Position numbers and translations under genes: made by a program
Part shown: positions 43,986 to 56,674 of the stretch, in pieces
How the letters are laid out: every line of letters starts with the position of its first letter
Position numbering within the stretch: position 1 is the stretch's first letter
Source of the DNA: Polytrichum commune
Taxonomy: Eukaryota > Streptophyta > Polytrichopsida > Polytrichales > Polytrichaceae
Assembly (NCBI GenBank): GCA_950295325.1
Contig: OX485805.1
Coordinates: 49,316,758 to 49,376,757, forward strand
DNA: 60,000 bases
Direction of reading: 5' to 3'
Notes under the pieces: model-generated
The model's input: the letters and a program-made list of their open reading frames with translations, nothing else
Told to the model about the DNA's origin: nothing
The model's database searches: none

Positions 43986-45319
43986 ATTAAGAACTTTTTA
44001 GGCAAGCACATTGGATACCTTATCCAATTCAGTTCAAGAGAAGGCCACTATTAGTCCACTAACCATTGATTTTATCTTTTGTTTTTTAATCTTTTGACAC
44101 AAATGTCATATAATTATTTCATTGCCCATAAACATACAAAACCACGGGGACCTGAAAACAGAGTGAGACCTATAAGATAAACTTTACAAAACAATTTACA
44201 TGCTACAACTTTGTCAAAATATGTAGAAAGGTAAACTCTTATAGCTATCAACTTCCTCATGTAATTTTTGGATATTCTTTCTTTCTTTATTTTAATCAAG
44301 TCAAGTCAAGACTACCCTTCTAAACATTCACTAAGTAAAAAGTAAATTGGATTTCACATTTTTTCCATAGGCCTCCTTTTGTGACTAGTAGTGAGCTAGC
44401 TCCAACAACATTCAAGTGCAATACTCATCCTCCAACTTTGCGACCAAAAATTTCAATAAAAGTATCACATTTGGCAACTTTATTTGAAGTATAAAGCAAC
44501 TAAGTTCTTTAGTTGTTCAATCTTCAACCAAAGGTGTTCCCACCATTAAAACAAAAGTTTAGTTCTACGTTCAAGTTTTCTTCCAATTTGATTCAAAAAC
44601 CAAACCACATAAAGTAGCTATAGAATCAATAGGCTAGGCATCTTCTTTTCTTTCTATTTTGAGACAAATGAAAGGCATTTGTTATTGCCAACAAAACGAA
44701 CAAGGCCACTGGGGACTCAAAATAGAGAGAGGCATCTTCATGAGGTGACCCGGTGGAACTCAACAACACTAAGAGAGTTAGTGGAGAAGTTTTGCCAACA
44801 AGAGCTCAATTTTATCATTTGTCTCAAATTATCAAAAGAAATCTACTTCTTGGGTTTTCTCAATTTGTTAAGAACACCAAGCATGATCAACAAAGCCAAA
44901 AAGGGGGGGGTGACATTCTAGGAGATTTTGGATTGACATCAAAGAAACTCCCAAATGTTTGGTCAAATCTACACATATATTAATAGTTATGCATCTTTTC
45001 ATGAACATATTAAAGTATTTGCTTAGAGTCCTCAACAAACTAAGAGAATCCAAGAAGTAGACTATTTGGAGACCATTCGATGATTCATGAAATTGAGATT
45101 GGGTTTACAAAAATTTGAAAAAATGGACGAAACTTAGCAACAAGCAAGTAATTTAACAATTATTATGTGTCTTCTTGCAAACATATCCAAATGGATGCCT
45201 AGTGTTGATAACAAATTGAGAGAACCCAAGAAATAGATCTCTCGCAAACTTGAGAGGAGGAATGCATGTGAACTCTATTATTGATCAATAAAAAATGGAG
45301 AACAAAAAAACTAACTGAA
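43986..45319. repeat. Degenerate repeats related to 43.6 kb
   Basis: Recurring blocks at about 540-bp spacing: 'aaacatacaaaaccacggggac' (44127), 'acaaggccactggggactcaaaata' (44700); 'agcatgatcaacaaagccaaaaa' (44880) beside 'agcatgattaacgaagccaac' (43708). A second short pair: 'aactaagagaatccaagaagtaga' (45038) and 'aattgagagaacccaagaaataga' (45213). No gene. Confidence 0.45.
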
Positions 45320-45329
45320 CAGCACCCGT

Positions 45330-45560
45330 GATGGTGATCCTTGTTTAGAAGAATTCTTCTAATTAGTTGTTAACATGACATTTGAAAATGTTAACCTTTT
45401 CTAATTAGACACAAATTGTATCAATGGATTCATTCAATGCCTCTTTCCAATCATGTTTCTCTTAAGTGTGAAAGAACAAATCATCAATTCATCAGTAAGT
45501 ATCAGAAGTGATTTACACAATGTTCTAAAAGTGAGAGTTGCCACCAGGGTTCGGCATCAT
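45330..45560 (+). repeat. Direct repeat, copy 1 (partner 46340-46560)
   Basis: 'aatgacatttgaaaat...gacacaaattgtatcaatgga...tctttccaatcatgtt...gagagttgcca' matches 46370-46555 in the same orientation about 1 kb away. Confidence 0.6.
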
Positions 45561-46339
45561 GAAAACAATTTCCGATTGAAGGAAGAACCAGTCTCTATTG
45601 AGGTCATAGCTCTGTAACATAAGGTGACAGTTTGTCAAGAGTTTGGTATCTGCCACATGAGAATTGCAAAATATGCCAACAAGTTTCATGCATGGCCTCA
45701 GGAAGAAGCAACCTCGACCATGACTTGTTTTCCATGGGTGGTTGTCTGCAACCTGAGATTTTGCACCAAGGAGTTCCATGTGATGGATCTCAACACCTGG
45801 ACAGTAAAATAATGGTCGGAAGTTTTACCTCAATTGTCATCACAATGTAACCGCTGTTGAACTTCAAGATTTAACTTCCTCACCCATCTCAACAATTCCT
45901 TACATTGCATTTAACATGTATGTATTCCACAGCCATTCCCCAGGCCAGATGAGATTTAGAGCCATACTTGAAGCTCAGTTTAATGGGCTTACACCATCTT
46001 GCTTACACCAGCTTTCTTCAAACATGTATACTATTACCATGGGTGCCAACAGAAGTAAGCCCATATGTGGTTGAAGATGTAAGATTTCACTTGCTATAAA
46101 CTCCGAACACCACCATGCCTACACAACCAATGATCTGAAGTTCCCGGGACGGCAAGAGTCTTCAACACTCACAGGAGTCACCATCTTTAGAACTTGGTTT
46201 GGAGCTGCTTAACTACTTCTAAGAAGCATTTCTGGGAGCTACTTTCGTATTGTAAGCATTTTTAAGACCAAACAAGTCCTTAAAAATTATGAATTTCTCA
46301 AAATTGAAACTCAACACCTAGGGAGTCTAGATGATGACC
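45561..46339. other. Spacer between direct repeats, no gene called
   Basis: Overlapping short frames on both strands (e.g. 45779-45525 minus, 84 codons) without recognisable motifs. Confidence 0.3.
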
Positions 46340-46560
46340 CATGTTTTAGAAGAAAAAAGTTCTAAATAATTTTTAAAATGACATTTGAAAGTGCAAACAA
46401 TTCTTCGCTTCAAACACAAATCATATCAATGGACTCCTGCATATGTTTTCTTTCCAAAGATGTATCTCCTCTTTGAGAAAGAGCAGATCATTAATCCATT
46501 AGAAGTATAAGTGGTTTAGAAACAAACAGTTCTAAGAGGGAGAGTTGCCATCCCGGACTG
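46340..46560 (+). repeat. Direct repeat, copy 2
   Basis: See 45330-45560. Confidence 0.6.
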
Positions 46561-47199
46561 AATTTATTAAAACACAAAATGTCTACAAAGGGGATGAGTA
46601 GTACAAAAATTAAAATGCATCTACTACATGCTCTGAATGTGGAATGATACATGGTAAGAAGAAGAGAAGGATGCAGAAGTTACACTTCGGCAACCCTCCA
46701 ATTCATGAGCTTTAGTGTTCCAGCTCCATAACAACATTTTCGGATTTCTTGCGTACCAAAGTCCATGCTCTAATTTACTCCAAGTTCTGAAGAATTAAAT
46801 TGGATTAGAGAACAAAGTTGAAACAAGCATTCCAATTCTCAAGCACACGAGCATGTACCACTTCATTCTGTGTCTAATGGTTTGCAACCCTCATAGATCA
46901 AGGGAGACATACACAACGAAAGAGATGTCTCTTCACATTACTCAACAACTTTAGAAGCGGAAGTAGGAGGTGGAAATTACTGCATAACGGAAAAAAATAG
47001 AGGACCTTGTTGAGAAACCGTAGAGAAAGCTGCAAATCAATTCAAGGGATTCAAAGTAGGGTGGTGCTCTCTGTGTTTAGCCGGTCAGCACGTCAGCACA
47101 TAATGATCGAGTTCCCTTCGTTAGTATATAGCAAATGGGAATGGAAAGGAATACTTCCAACATACCTTATACTCTTCCATATAGACAAATAAATAAAAG
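46561..47199. other. Intergenic, no gene seen
   Basis: Moderately AT-rich; leads into the tandem array. Confidence 0.35.
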
Positions 47200-49450
47200 G
47201 TTTGTTCAGGACTCCTTAAAAGGAAATCCATATTCCATAATCATGTTGTTGCATTGGAATATGGAGTTCCTTTGTAAGGAGTTCCTCTGATTAAACCCTG
47301 CAATTCCACAAGTTAGGATGTAACAAACAGGTAACGAAGGCAAAAGTGAACTGTAATTCAACTGATTCATAGAGTCCATCAAAGGAAAATTTAGGTCAGT
47401 AGCAGCAAGGAGTTGTGATGTAGTGCAGCAAATGTAAGGAAATCTTAGAGGACTTCCAAACTCCGGAGCATGAGCTTCCCCGTGATAGACAAATATGCAC
47501 TTCCCTTTGTTAGAATATAACACACTGGATATGAAGGGAAACATCACCGTCTCCCCTATTGATGCATAGAGACACAAAGAGAAGGAAAGCCATAGCAGAA
47601 CTCCAAACCCTAGAGCACTTCCCCTTCATATACAATACTCGAATCCTGCCCTAAGGCATAGCCTAAAAGCGGGCTTCACATGGCTAAATAAATGGCGTGT
47701 ACGAGCACAGGAGTAGCAAGGAGTGATGATGCTTTGTGGCGGTTCACGAGGAGAACTACTGGGAAATCAATTTCTCTTGAACAACAAAGTACCCTAGAAA
47801 TGCAATCATAGACTCCATTAAGACATAACATGGGAACTGATAAGTACAATGTCACGCCCACTGATTCACAGAGACAAGGAAACGAAAATTTAGCAGCAGC
47901 CCAATTCCTAGAGGAACAATATAACACTCAGTAATCAAGTTCCTTCTTCGAGACACAGCTTCAACCGACCCCTCACATAGCTAATTGAATGAGCATACGA
48001 GCACAAGGAATGATGATCTCTTCCAGCAGCTCATGAGGAGGCGTTAGCGGAACTCCAATTCCAAAGTAACAAGGTATCCTCCTCTCACAACCATCGAGTT
48101 TCCCCTGTTAAGATAAGGTAGACATGCCTTAATGGATACTTTTCTTTCTGCACCCACTTATTATAGGATATGAACCACGCAATCAGTGTAAGATGATTAG
48201 CAAATCCGAGTCCATAGCCAATGTCCATAGCCATTTGCCTCATAATTTTCGGAGCTCATATGAATATCTTGTTCATTATCAAAGTGAAGATTCAGTCCAA
48301 TCTCTTTTAAACACATAACTTTTGGGTGCCAGTTCTTAGATCCACAACTAACCACGTCTTACTCAAATTTAGGTGTCCAGATTAATGTTGTGTTGTATCG
48401 AGCAACGTCTACCTTACACCAAAGGAACTACCAGTAGGCATATAGATAGATCAAAGGAAATCGTAGGAGGACTCCAAATGTTTTCGTAACGCCTTCTTAA
48501 AACCCAATAATTGAATACAATCAAAAAAAAAACTTCAAGGCGACCCCTCACATGGCTATGGCGCGTACCAGCACAGGACAAGCAAAGAGTGATGATGTTG
48601 GATGTCCTGCAGCAGCTCATGAGGAAACGTTACAGGAATGATAATTTCCAAAGCAACAACATACCCTCAATACACAATCATCGAAATCCTACGGTTAAGA
48701 TATTAACAAACCGCACCTGAAGAAAAACTTCATCGCCACTCTACTGAACCATAGAGACAAATCAAAGTCAACATTAGCATAACTCCAAATCCTATCGTAA
48801 CATCCTAAAGCAGAGAAATCAGATCCCTCACTTATCTAAGTTCAAGGCGAGCCTCACATGCCAATGGCGCAAATGAGCACAGGAGAAGCAAGGAATGATG
48901 ATGTCGAATGTCCTGCAGCAGCAGCGCATGAGGAAACCTTAGAGGAATCATTAATTCCAAGGCAGCAACATACCCCTTAATACAGAAACATCGACATCCC
49001 CCGGTTGATATATCAACAAATGGGAGCTGAGAAAAGACTATAATACCACTCTACTGATGCATGGAGACAATTAAAGACAACATTTGCATAACTTCACATC
49101 CTATTGTAACGTCTTAACATAGAGTAATCGGATTCAAGGACACCCTCACATGGCAATGGCGCAAATGAGCTCAGGAGCAGTAAAGAAGTGATGATGGTGT
49201 GCAGGAGCTCATGGGGAAATCTAACAACGTACACTCGATACACTATCATCAATCCCTACGTTACTCATAAGAAACGGGATTTGGCGGGAAAAGCAGTTAC
49301 CCAGTGCCCACTGGTACAGAGAGACAAATTAAAGGAAACCTCAGCAGAACTCTCCATTTCTATAGCGTCAACACCCCCTTAAGACACATACAGGGATCCA
49401 TAATTAAGATAGATACACCCTCACATGGCTTACTCACCAAAACTGATTGG
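47200..49450 (+). repeat. Degenerate tandem array, ~270-306 bp unit
   Basis: Unit marker 'cacat(g/a)gctaa...gcac(a)agg' recurs at 47677, 47975, 48549, 48855, 49147 and 49432. Each unit also carries 'aggaatgatgatg', 'cagcagctcatgaggaaa', 'actccaaatcc' and 'gatgcatagagacaa'. Spacings are 298, 574 (with a 307-bp insertion), 306, 292 and 285. Earlier, more decayed units reach back to about 47200. Open frames are not conserved between units, so it is not a repeat protein gene. Confidence 0.8.
48113..48419 (+). mobile_element. Family E element inserted in the tandem array
   Basis: 307 bp with short inverted ends AAGGTAGACATGCC and, from the right, AAGGTAGACGTTGC. It homologises with 1187-1530 and interrupts one array unit. 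Neighbouring units are continuous across the corresponding site. Confidence 0.75.
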
Positions 49451-50268
49451 AGATACGAGTAACCGAGCAACAAGCAATTTTGGTAATATCGTGCAGTAAG
49501 TACTCTATGGTCACCTTAATTCACCGGTTCTAAGAGAAGCGTAGAGCAGGTCATAATTAACTACACTCCAACTGCCGAAGGGAAGAGGATCAGGGAGGAT
49601 CAGAACCTCTGTAGCTTCACAAGGAAGCCTCAAGTCATCAGAGGGTTACCTCAAGTCATTGTTCACTCAAGTCTTACAAGCTCCAGTCGACTGCTCAGAC
49701 AGGACACAGGAATCATCGAGAAGGTGATGTCACTGGGTTCGAGTACTATAACTCCCATTGGTTGATCAGCATCGTTTTCAGTTACATAACCTTACGTCCA
49801 CAAGCTCAAGTGCCACTTCATATGCTTTATGGGTTGTCGATGCCTAGGCTGATCCACGCGGAAGTTGATCAGGTATGCGTTATCCAGTCCTAGTATTTCC
49901 CCTTTGGGATTGATTTGTGGCGGGCTCCATGCAAATTGCCTACTGTAGATGCTATACGTAATATCTGATAGCGTGGGCATCGAGAATTTCTATCATGACC
50001 GGTATTCCCATGGGCTTGATAATGCTTTCTTCCTGTTTTTTAATGATTGATTTCCAAACCTCTTCGTGTCCGGTTGGAATGGCTTTGAGCCTAAAACTTG
50101 CACCCGTTCAATCAAATGTTCGCCGAAGAAAAGACTCTGGGCTTAGAAATCTGATAACCCTCTGCTGCGGGCCCAGCGACCGACGCTTCTAGCATATTGT
50201 CTTATAAGTTTTCTTAAGGTTGCCTGACAGGAGATGGATGTGAGATATTTGTCTTCAATTGATCCTGT
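49451..50268. other. Upstream region of the pectin methylesterase
   Basis: Becomes less AT-rich than the repeats. It may contain the 5' leader and first exon of the downstream gene, but I could not identify a secure start. A 65-codon frame (49995-50192) is not convincing. Confidence 0.35.
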
Positions 50269-53200
50269 GTGCTAAATTTTAACGAATTTCGTCCGCTGGA
50301 TGCCCCTCCAGGATTTGTGACAATAGTGAAGGGAGGATTGCGCAGTGACTTTCGAAGAATCTCAGTTCTAGCGTTTCTGGCGTTCGCGTGCAGTACTGTT
50401 TCCGCGTTTAGTCATCTTCAAGGGGCGGAATTAGCAGGTCACTCTACGAGTCGTGCGGACGCCGCTGAAGCGAATTTTCAGCTGTGGTTGAAGCATGTCC
50501 GGCATACATCAGACCTTCCGCACCGAGACCTCGGTAACTCCGCCCGCCCCTAACATTTGAGGACCCTGTTTCACACCCAATATAATTTGGGAAGCCGACT
50601 TGATCATTTCTCATGATGTTTCCGGAATTATTAGTTGATCTGGTGGATCAGCCAATCGATCGGACAGCTAATGTAATGTTGACCTGTGTTTTGTGACGAA
50701 CGTAAACACCGAAGTTTGATTTTGTCGGAGAAGCATCCCATAGCCAGTTACTTTGAGTTGTATACTTGATGACCAGTTGATGAAGATGTTGCTTCTAGGA
50801 TTTACTGTGAGTATTTGCCCACCGTGAGGAGGAGAAAGAGGAAAGACGTTACAATTTGTATTGAGGAGCGAGTCTAATAGGAATAGAGATACTATAAGAG
50901 AATGTAGTCAGGTCAATCTTCTTAGTCCACTTCGGAACCGGCTTAGTCACCTGCCCACCCAAATGTTCTTAGTGGTCACCCTTCAAATTTCGTAACGCTC
51001 AGACCCCGTTGAAGAACGAGTTCCTCCAGTAGCCAACTTCTACGAATGCTTGCCTTCTCACGGCGATGATGATGATGATAGCAGGTCTGCAGTAGCACAT
51101 TTCCCCAGGTTAGAAGTCAAGGTTGTGTAAGGTGACACAAATTGCCCGTGGGCTTTACAATGAATAGAAGTAGCGCCCCTCGTATAAGACAGAATCAGGA
51201 TTCAGTTCCCCTAAATCCTCAAGATTTTCACATGGTCAGAAGTCCCTTTTGATTGAAACTTGTGGTCTGTAGACATTAAGTGCCGCGTCGGTATGAGTAC
51301 AACCTCGAGAGAGAAAGAGAGGATAAAGATTAGTGTAAGGTCTGATTACAGTTATGAAGTTTGGCTTGATTTGAGAGTGGAGAGCTCCTCTGTCTGCAGG
51401 TTCAGCACCACCAGAATTATACACGTACCCAGTAATTCATGAAGGAGACCCCTCAGTCGAAATACCATCTGCGGCAAGCGCCTGCAAGAAACGTGTGATT
51501 CAAGTAAGGAAAGATGGTACGGGACATTACACCAGCATTCAAAGAGCCATATACTCGATTCCGATCAGAAACAAGTGTAGAGTTGACATCGAAATTGGCC
51601 CTGGTGTCTTCAGGTAATGTCGAATGAGGATGGTGCTCTCGTATCTTTTCTCAACCTGTGATGGACACCCTCCCTCTGCAGTAAACTTATTATTCTCAGA
51701 CTTGGCATAGTTAGGGATCAAAATTTCACACTTGCTCGCCCAGCCACAACTTTCATTAGTTTTATCATGGTTGATATTTCAATTTGAATTTATCGTTGCA
51801 ATTGCTGATATTTGTGGCAGGGAAAAGATTTACATATCAAAAGGGAGGGCCCATGTGACGTTGAAGGGAGCCACGCACCAGCGCACTATCATCGCCTGGA
51901 ATGCTACCGCCGCGGACAAAGACAAGTATGGCCGGAATCTGCGAACGATACACAGTGCAACTGTTGGAGTGGATTCAAAACACTTCATTGCCAAGAATCT
52001 CATTATTATGGTATGCCAATCTAAACTACATTTGATGCCCATCGCCTAGTCACAGACGTTGCTAAGCAGGACATAAATTAGGTGACAAACGTGAGCAAAT
52101 ATGATAACCTGTGAACCTTCCCAGTACGTCCTTTGCCGTCATTTATCCGACCTCGAGATCAAGCGACATCATCTTTGACATGTATAATTTTCTGCCACTG
52201 TGTTCAGAACACAGCGCCACTTCAAAAACCAGGTATGATGGGACACCAAGCTGTAGCAATGCGGATCAGTGGCGACATGGCTGCATTTTACAACTGCCAG
52301 TTTTACGCCCATCAAGACACTCTATACGACCACAAAGGCCGACATTACTTCAAGAACTGCCATGTTTCTGGAACTGTGGATTTCGTCTTCGGCAATGGCA
52401 GATCCTTCTATGAGGTACTCCCTCGTGCATAATCTGACTTTACAACTAAGACCTTGACACGTTCAACCTGGATTGCAAATCATGTCTTCCACCACACGAC
52501 TAATGTCATTCCACAATTATCACTTGCCTTTTATTGCACAAAAAATACCGAGTTGCTGCTTGAAATGGAGATAGTGAACACTTACCATAGAGGGTGAAAT
52601 CTGTGTTCTGCGTCAGGAGGCTGAGCTCTACGCCGATGCAGGCTTTGGCGTTGCAGGCACCATAACAGCTCAGAAGAGGAACGAGACAACCCCAGAAACA
52701 GTAACTATTCTACCACCAATCAACCATGTGTTCATGCTTTTTGGATAATCAAGAAAATACACTAAAACCAACAATCTCAGCCTCGGCAATCAAAATTGTT
52801 GAAGATATTTCGGTATCATACTCAGCCCGATTCGCCAAATTATTTGGGTTCCTCGCTAGTGAACCGTCAAATTCTTACACTCGACGTGTTTGATGCCACA
52901 CAGGGTTTTTCGTTTGTGAATTCCAGGATCACAGGGGCAGGTATGGTTTACTTGGGACGTGCCTGGGGTAATGACTCGCGAGTGGTGTTCGCCAACACCT
53001 ATATGGACAAAGTGGTGATTCCACAAGGTTGGCGAGACTGGCCGGGGAAACTTAGTCGAGAAAAGTTAGTCCTCCAACTGTTGTCCATTTATGCAAAATT
53101 GATTTTGTCATCTGATCAGACATAGACAGTTCTAACTTGGGTAAACTGTATTCTTTTCATGATAGTATCTTGTAAGCTTCTCTTGGTGGTTGTCAAAGAA

Positions 53201-53408
53201 AATGATAGAATGTGCTTTTCTATATTGTTGCAGGACAGTGTATTACGCTCAATTCAACTGCACTGGACCAGGGGCAGATCCAACAGGGCGTGTCAAGTGG
53301 GCACGGATTCTAACAGCTGAAGAAGCAGCACCCTTCCTCAATATAGGCTTCATCAATGGCCAAGCCTGGCTTGAAGAGTATCACAACAGCAACAAGACAC
53401 ACCAATGA
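50269..53408 (+). CDS. Pectin methylesterase (CE8 family), seven exons
   Basis: Removes methyl esters from cell-wall homogalacturonan. Exons: up to 50533; 51400-51613; 51821-52010; 52208-52414; 52617-52700; 52904-53064; 53234-53408. All junctions obey GT...AG and keep frame. Exon 1 holds a hydrophobic secretion signal ([14 protein letters not shown]). Exon 2 has [19 protein letters not shown] and the GPGVFREKIYI region (GxYxE-like). Exon 4 has [13 protein letters not shown] and the catalytic [10 protein letters not shown]. Exon 6 has the substrate-binding LGRAW, and the last exon ends with GRVKWAR...FINGQAWL. All key residues (Gln, both Asp, Arg, Trp) are present, so the enzyme should be active. 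There is no N-terminal inhibitor domain (type II/group 2). Odd: no in-frame ATG lies between the upstream stop (50260-50262) and the signal peptide; the annotated start 50269 is GTG. Either an upstream exon supplies the start or the 5' end is damaged. Confidence 0.93.
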
Positions 53409-55014
53409 TCCAATTAGCCATCAGTGCCAGCATTATTTATGTGTTAAGTAGATTGACACCTAGAGAGAGAGGTTCTTCAGCTCGAGAGCCAATGTGATGC
53501 TTTTCTCAACTGCAATTTCAGACAGATCCTCGGCACAGGGAAGTGCAGTCTTTTGCACTTGAGCAACTAGTTCCATCTTGAGTCAACATCTTAGGGGTAT
53601 AGGAACAAATAGCTTCACCATCTCCGGCGTGAGCATCCATCGGGTTGAGGTACATCTGTGGTGGCAGTCATTCCACCTCCTGCACAAAGTCTGAGGAATC
53701 CTGCTTGCAAAAGCATTTTGCAGACAAACATAATGATAATTTATGCAAATGGTCCAATATTCATCTATGGTAACTTTTATGATTGATGCTGCCTCTGGTG
53801 AATTGTCATCAAGAGTCGCCAGAAATATGTTGTTGAGTAAATCTGCACTAAAAGTATATGCATCTTGTCAATCCTCATGAGAAAATAGTGCTCTATTATT
53901 CAGGTTGGTTTGTGTGTACATCTCACCTTAGGTTGGGCCACAGAAATTCATCAGAGAAGATCAAGGGGGGACATCGTCATGTCCACAGCACCTTTCATGT
54001 GGTGATGCCTGACTTTGTAAAGAGTCACTAGTTGGCTGTCCTTTGTAAGCTTCACAGGTGCTGGCAGGAATATACCATGAATCTGAAATAACAACTTTGG
54101 AAGGGATTTCTCTTACTCGAACTTTTCTGGACCATTAAACAATCATGTATCCACTGATTTATTTATTTTAAACCAAGCAGACCAGGTTTAAGTTCTGTCA
54201 TATATCAAGACATTGAGAATATCCTCTCCACACTTGAGCACACCACAATATCAATTCTCTTGCATCAGTGCAACATGTACTTCATACATACTTTCAGCTC
54301 AACTAGGAAGCAGTTGATCTTACAATGAGAGTTTGCATAAAACTTTCCAATACAATCTCACGAGACGCATTCTCCAATGAATGCTCTAGTGAGCAAAAAG
54401 TAAAGATGCACAAATGACTATTCATGAAGATAAAGACTATTGTGCTTAAAATTCTTGACTAAATTCCAACCGTTGTGAACCAAAATCATCAAAGCTCACC
54501 AATTGGTATCACCTTGAGATGTTATTGCTCAGTGTGCAATGATAAACAAAACTTTAGGTCTGCCATATTCAACTTAACAACCACTATCGACTACTTCAAC
54601 ATCTTATCAGCGCCTATGCTCCTGCAAAAGAGAGTATGAAAATAAATTGTATCAGCATCCTGTAGAGCAATGTATCACATACGAAATCCTCAAGAAAAGC
54701 AGCACAAAGAAAGATAGACTGAGTGAACATGTCCTTAACAATGCTGGAAAGAGGACAACTAAGACCTCAGTAAACAGCACCAGCTTACCACATTAACCTA
54801 CTGTAACCAAAGTCATGATGATGAAGCCTGAGAAACATCTCCACATGATTGCAAGTGTTCAGCCATATAGGGCAGGGTAACATTTACCAAAATATGGCTG
54901 CACCCTGGAACCAACAGTTCTTTGAATATATGACATATAATTGAACTAGCTGGTGTTGTTGAGTAACTCGGAACTCAACGATATCTCTATCAATTTCATG
55001 GTTTCTCAATAAAG
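53409..55014. other. 3' flank of the pectin methylesterase, no further gene
   Basis: Probably includes the 3' untranslated region. No sustained frame or repeat recognised. Confidence 0.45.
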
Positions 55015-55665
55015 GCACAGTAGATTAAACATATCCTAGTTCCAGATCAATGGCCTTGTTCACATCTTCACGTAATTGTTCTCACCTTTAGTAATAATGC
55101 AAAGAAACACAACACAAGATTCAGAACTATGCAAAACAGGAAAGAGTACATGAATGTCAAATTTGATAAGACATATCTGCTCTATCGATGAAATCATCGG
55201 ACAGAACATCGAATACCTAGCTGACTTATTTTGGATTTCGTTCACCTGTGTCTACATTCTGAAATTGTATAAATATGAACACAAGGCCTGATCTGCATAG
55301 CCTAGGGCAAATTACTGCTTGAATTCCCAGCACAATAAAAGCACAGTAGAACTATCACATCCTAGTTCCAGAGTGACCTCGTTCACATCGTCACATAATC
55401 ATTCTCGCTTTTTGTAAGAATACAAAGCAACACAACCAAAGATGCAGAACTAATCCAAACAGGGTAGAGTACTTGAATGTCCAATTTGAATAGATATATC
55501 TGCTCTATTGATAACAAATCATGGAAGAGTAACTGTCTTATTTTGGCTATTGACGTTACCAGTGACTTCATTCACCTGTCTTTACATTCTGAACTTGGTT
55601 AAATATCACTACAAGAACTGATCTGAGTAGCCTCAGGCAAGAAACTGCTTGAATCTTCAGCACAA
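55015..55665 (-). repeat. 326-bp tandem duplication
   Basis: Unit 1 (55015-55340) and unit 2 (55341-~55665) share 'gcacagtag', 'catcctagttccaga', 'ttgttcacatcttcacgtaat', 'atatctgctctat' and 'ttcacctgtgtctacattctgaa'. The same short minus-strand frame (ending in an identical style of ~20 residues) occurs in both, but with frame-breaking differences; likely downstream sequence of the gene at 56.3 kb. Confidence 0.8.
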
Positions 55666-55676
55666 CACAATTCTCA

Positions 55677-56310
55677 TTTCCTATCAGAAAGCCCGGAATA
55701 CCAACGCCTGCTTCCTGCTACAAATTCAGAATTTCAAGTGAGGTATCAAATAAAAGAGCTAAAATTGTAGCCCTAAGAAACATGCCACAGCCAATCATCA
55801 CAAGATTGTTCCTGGAAATCAAGAAACACGAGTTTCAGGTTACAATGCTGGGGACAGTTAATTCTACAGATCTTCAATGCACAGTCTCTGAAACTTCACC
55901 TCCAAATATCATCATCATCGAGAAAAAGAGCTGTACTTGTAACCCTAAGAAACTTGCTGCAGCCAATCGTCAAAAACGCTGTTCCTGGAAACCTAGAAAC
56001 ACAAGCTTCAGGCTACAGAGAAGAAGGCTAAGAAGAAGGAATCTCATCGCAGGGATTTCTACCAGAAATTCTCAGTTCCTATCAGAAAGCACGGAATACC
56101 GACGCAAACTTTCTGCTACAATTTCAGAATTTGAAGCATCAAAGGAGAAGAGCTGTAATTGTAGCCCTAAGAGACATGCCACAGCCAGTCATCACAACAT
56201 TGTTCCTAGAAATACAGAAACACGAGTTTCAGGCTACAGAGTCCTACAGATCTTGCTTCAAGGCACGGTCTCTGAAACTTCACCTCCAGAAATATCATCA
56301 TCGAGAAGAA
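55677..56310 (-). repeat. Triplicated block overlapping the 3' end of the 56.3 kb gene
   Basis: The motif 'ccctaagaaacatgccacag...gttcctggaaat...aaacacgagtttcagg' appears at 55771, 55943 and 56163. A larger unit ('ctatcagaaagc(c/a)cggaatacc') repeats at 55681 and 56079, period 398. The copies at 56010-56060 and 56290-56320 include the last codons of the gene (complement 'gatgagattccttcttct'), so the duplication involved its terminal coding part and 3' region. The 261-codon plus-strand frame through this block is an antisense artefact. Confidence 0.75.
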
Positions 56311-56561
56311 GGAATTTCGTCGTAGGGATCGTTCCGGCCGGGAAGACGACTGAGAGTGAGGTTCTGCAAAAACTTGTGGTTGTTCTTGTCCGTGGTCCAG
56401 CTGCCGTAAGGCTTCACGGGGGCCGCCCACGCCTCCTTCAGCTTCTCGCACTGCGCCTTGGTGGTTTGCACATGCTTCCGGAACTTCTCGTCGCGCTCAT
56501 CCGGGTCTTCCATGGACCTCCGAATCCAATGCTCCGCGAATTCCATCATTACTCCAAACAT
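56298..56561 (-). CDS. Small conserved-looking protein, 87 aa
   Basis: Single exon, ATG at 56561 (second ATG-ATG at 56549), stop TGA. Sequence features in order: EFAEHWIRRSMEDPDERDEK, then a charged helix-like stretch KHVQTTKAQCEKLKEAW, then AAPVKPYGSWTTDKNNHKF and a C-terminal RLPGRNDPYDEIPSSR. No signal peptide or membrane span. Base composition is GC-richer than its surroundings and codon use looks like a real gene. The size, charge and PYGxW-type motif remind me of plant accessory subunits of mitochondrial respiratory complexes, but this is from memory and unverified. Its 3' end is tandemly duplicated downstream, and a 147-bp tandem repeat lies upstream. Confidence 0.6.
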   Translation of the reverse strand: MFGVMMEFAEHWIRRSMEDPDERDEKFRKHVQTTKAQCEKLKEAWAAPVKPYGSWTTDKNNHKFLQNLTLSRLPGRNDPYDEIPSSR

Positions 56562-56674
56562 GTTTAGAAAATTTACTTACACCTCCTCCAGACACTCTAC
56601 AACAAGCTCAGCAGATCCCGTTTGCTCTCGCTATGCGTGTGCATGCAACCCTAGAGTTTGCGAGCATCCGCCAT

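Noticed and set aside
49735-49765. GGTTCGAGTAC as a possible tRNA B-box
   Set aside because: Downstream bases do not complete a T-arm and no A-box or acceptor stem is present.
55782-56567. 261-codon plus-strand open frame, the longest in the window
   Set aside because: It runs antisense through a triplicated block and over the minus-strand 87-aa gene; low-complexity Lys/Arg/Ser, internally repeated because the DNA is.
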